Source of the DNA: UBA2779 sp965232615
GTDB taxonomy: Bacteria; Spirochaetota; Spirochaetia; DSM-2461
Direction of reading: 5' to 3'
Length of the DNA stretch: 64,000 nucleotides
Assembly: GCA_965232615.1 (NCBI GenBank)
Contig: OZ246985.1
Coordinates: forward strand, 2,170,001-2,234,000
A program made the translations under genes and the position numbers. Every line of letters begins with the position of its first letter. The stretch's first letter is position 1. Positions 61,808 through 64,000 of this stretch are shown in pieces. Below the pieces are notes generated by a model. The model saw only the letters and a list, made by a program, of their open reading frames with translations, ran no database searches and was not told the origin of the DNA.

Positions 61808-64000
61808 ACAGCAACTCGCGAGTTCGAATCTGCGGGGCTGTTCCAGGAAGTTTGACTGATAACGAAAAGGGAACTCGTACTACGGTACTCCTTCGAGCAA
61901 TTTCCTTCCCTGAGGATTTAGTATAGGATGTTACTTCTAACACAAAATCCCCTATATCCAGAATACTCAGGTTTTTCAACACATAGAAAGAATTCTTGAG
62001 ATCTGCTATCTGGAATAACAGAAGCTGAGAGTCCCCACTATACAGTTTCAATTCTGTAAAAGCATCATCACTGGCTGACTGCCATTCGAATCTCAAGTTT
62101 TTGGCACCTGTCATATCAATATTCTCGCCAATTCCCGGAGTTCTGATCACAGGAGGTGGAAGGTATTCATGATCTATTACAGTAAAACTGTTGGCCCGGC
62201 TCAATGGTGCTTCTATATTGGACTTATCCCAGGAATGGACTGTCCAACGATACTGTCCAGATTCTAATTCAGTCAGTAAGACTCGGGGGGAATCAGTTGG
62301 ATAATACTGTGCGACTGAAGAATTTCTGCTTAATTCAACGGCCCATCGTGTGAGAAATGGACTTGTCTCCCATTGCAGCAGAAGTCCATCCGAAGAAATA
62401 TCCTGACTATTTATTACAGCACCGTTACCTGGTGTTAAAGGAATTGCCGCTTCTAATTTTATGGCATCTTCGATATTGAAACTGAATATAGCCTTTTCGC
62501 TGATACCAGTTTCCTTATTAACTGGATTCTCCCGTATAGAAGCAAGCTCAACCTGATAGGTTCCACCTCCAAAGTTTCTCGGAATGTAGATTTCCTTAAT
62601 TAAACCCAGTACGGCATCATCCTGAGAAACGATAGTGCCGTTGGGACTCTTAAATACAACCTGGTACATATCAACACCCTCGGCAGGTAACCAGTTCAAC
62701 AATACAATGCGGTCAGTTGGGAAACTGATGCTTTCCTCAGGAGCAGGATACAGGAGAGTCGGTGGGTTGAGATTTCTCACAATCTTGAAATTACCTTCTG
62801 GACTTTCGAGCACAACACTTCCCTGGCTGTCAAGTAACTGAACCTGCCATATATAGGAACCTTCATCGGGCAGGAGCATGGTAAACTTTGGTTCTTCGGT
62901 CAGGCTTTGTATTATTCTGGCACTATTTCTTAAATCAGCTCTCCTGAGTGTGAACCTCGACAATCCCTTCAATTCGCTTCTCCAGTGGAATGTATGAAGA
63001 TTACCAGGTTGGAACTCTATGTTTTCTCCCGGTAGTGGATCCAGAAGCTCAATGGAACTACTTCCTGGTTTAATCTCTAAATTCCATGTTGGGGAGACTG
63101 TTACCCTGGCAGCGTCTGCTGAATCGCCTTCAACCCTCCAATAGTATGTTCCCGGATCAAGTTCAAACATGTGCCAGTTACTCTGTGTGACTGCAACAGA
63201 AGTCAACTCATTGAAGTTTGAATCCCTGGAAATCTTTATCTCATACTGAATGATTCCATCCTGATTCAGCCATCGGAAAGATGTTCCATCCTGAACTTCA
63301 ACGGCCGAGAAGGAACTCCTGTTACCTGGAGAAATCAGTTCAATGCTGCTGAACCCCCTGCTCTTCTCAACAAAAAAGCTTTGAGTCTCACTATACAGAT
63401 TGCTGTCAAGATCACCTCGTCGATAAACAGGAACAACCTGCCACCACCATTGTCCTGAGGCAAGTTCTTCCACGAGAACTGAATTTCCTCTCACCTCCAG
63501 GGCTTTCTGAGGATTGGACATGACTGGTGAGTTTGCAATTAAAACATTGTAGAACTCCGCAAACCAGGCTCGTTCCCACTGCAGTAACACAGTCAATGCT
63601 TCACCTGAATACGTAAGAGTGGAATCTGGAACAGGAGAAATCAAGGATGCCCTCTGTTCCAGACTGACACTGAAAGAACTTGCAATACTGGCCTCACCTG
63701 TTGCTTCGTCAGTAAGACGCCAGTACCAGTGACCATGGTTAATTTCCATGCTCAGTGAATCATTTCCTGCATTCCGGCGAATCACATCACTCTCAAAAGT
63801 GAGATCCGCCGATATTTCCAGGACAGGAGTTTCCCAATTCGCCAATAATTCCCAGGAGAAATCAACTTCCCTGGCATCATTGTAGGTTAGCAGGAGTGCA
63901 TTGGCTGTTGGAGTCAGGGGCTTGATAGGTGTTTTTTCCTGTGTTACCTGTCCTTCTTCTTCATCAATTCTCAATACAGATTCGGGACTTACAATGGATT
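61797..64000 (-). CDS. large exported Fn3-repeat protein, 5' end outside window
   Basis: The frame is open to the window edge: upstream of a TTG at 63974 it still reads SIVSPESV, so the gene begins beyond 64000. At least 733 codons. It consists of tandem Fn3-like units of 90-110 residues, each with a W-x-x-V/A-Y-x-V/I core (FSWELLANWETPVLEIS; TVLLQWERAWFAEFYNVLIA; SFRWLNQDGIIQYEIKIS; LLNWLPAEGVDMYQVVFKS). Such chains often follow a FecR-type N-terminal domain in spirochaetes, but that part is not visible. First in the operon with the two barrel proteins, hence a likely partner at the cell surface. Confidence 0.8.
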   Translation of the reverse strand, partial: SIVSPESVLRIDEEEGQVTQEKTPIKPLTPTANALLLTYNDAREVDFSWELLANWETPVLEISADLTFESDVIRRNAGNDSLSMEINHGHWYWRLTDEATGEASIASSFSVSLEQRASLISPVPDSTLTYSGEALTVLLQWERAWFAEFYNVLIANSPVMSNPQKALEVRGNSVLVEELASGQWWWQVVPVYRRGDLDSNLYSETQSFFVEKSRGFSSIELISPGNRSSFSAVEVQDGTSFRWLNQDGIIQYEIKISRDSNFNELTSVAVTQSNWHMFELDPGTYYWRVEGDSADAARVTVSPTWNLEIKPGSSSIELLDPLPGENIEFQPGNLHTFHWRSELKGLSRFTLRRADLRNSARIIQSLTEEPKFTMLLPDEGSYIWQVQLLDSQGSVVLESPEGNFKIVRNLNPPTLLYPAPEESISFPTDRIVLLNWLPAEGVDMYQVVFKSPNGTIVSQDDAVLGLIKEIYIPRNFGGGTYQVELASIRENPVNKETGISEKAIFSFNIEDAIKLEAAIPLTPGNGAVINSQDISSDGLLLQWETSPFLTRWAVELSRNSSVAQYYPTDSPRVLLTELESGQYRWTVHSWDKSNIEAPLSRANSFTVIDHEYLPPPVIRTPGIGENIDMTGAKNLRFEWQSASDDAFTELKLYSGDSQLLLFQIADLKNSFYVLKNLSILDIGDFVLEVTSYTKSSGKEIARRSTVVRVPFSLSVKLPGTAPQIRTRELLYAE

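Overview
The window looks like chromosomal DNA of a Gram-negative, secretion-rich bacterium, most likely a spirochaete. That is an inference from overall gene style: large Sec-exported Fn3/beta-barrel proteins, loose lipoboxes, a FecR/Fn3-type giant and a voltage-sensor protein. No rRNA or marker gene settles it. Housekeeping genes are intact. Accessory blocks carry many frameshifts, truncations and insertion elements.

Layout. (1) 1-6 kb: a small sensory-looking cluster with an unknown protein, a voltage-sensor/HAMP membrane protein without a pore, a secreted protein, a convergent HATPase protein and a large P-loop ATPase with helical repeats. (2) 6-8.8 kb: a GNAT gene, a dead GNAT fragment and a decayed IS1634-type element. 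(3) 8.8-22.2 kb, minus strand: a Sec-exported RHS/YD-repeat protein with an M23 metallopeptidase tip, followed by an array of three displaced RHS 3' ends. Each has a different AT-rich tip and a candidate immunity gene. Two RHS core types recur as near-identical 1,227-bp and 732-bp DNA repeats. (4) 22.2-40.1 kb, minus strand: the upstream part of the same operon. It holds a PPC-domain lipoprotein and a giant secreted protein (about 5,600 residues if whole), now split by a frame break inside a 168-bp FG-GAP repeat array. Its N-terminus is a cohesin-like domain, and the RHS protein carries a dockerin-like EF-hand loop.

(5) 40.2-42.4 kb: nested dead elements, an IS1634-type relic invaded by an IS256-type element that was invaded by a 161-bp MITE. 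(6) 42.4-52.4 kb, minus strand: a compact 11-gene type II secretion operon running prepilin peptidase, gspD, E, F, L-like, M/C-like, lipoprotein, G, I, J, K. (7) 52.4-55.8 kb: malate dehydrogenase and an Ldh2-family dehydrogenase, bracketed by two larger MITE copies into which REP-like hairpins have been inserted; one copy has also captured an IS30 fragment. (8) 56-64 kb: polyprenyl diphosphate synthase, RNase PH, a META-like lipoprotein, tRNA-Met(CAT), and three tandem exported Fn3/beta-barrel genes, the last running off the window.

Working model (inference): the lipoprotein, cohesin giant and RHS toxin are co-translated and form a cell-surface delivery system exported by Sec and perhaps by the neighbouring type II system. 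The downstream tip/immunity cassettes would be a reservoir for tip exchange by recombination within the shared RHS core.
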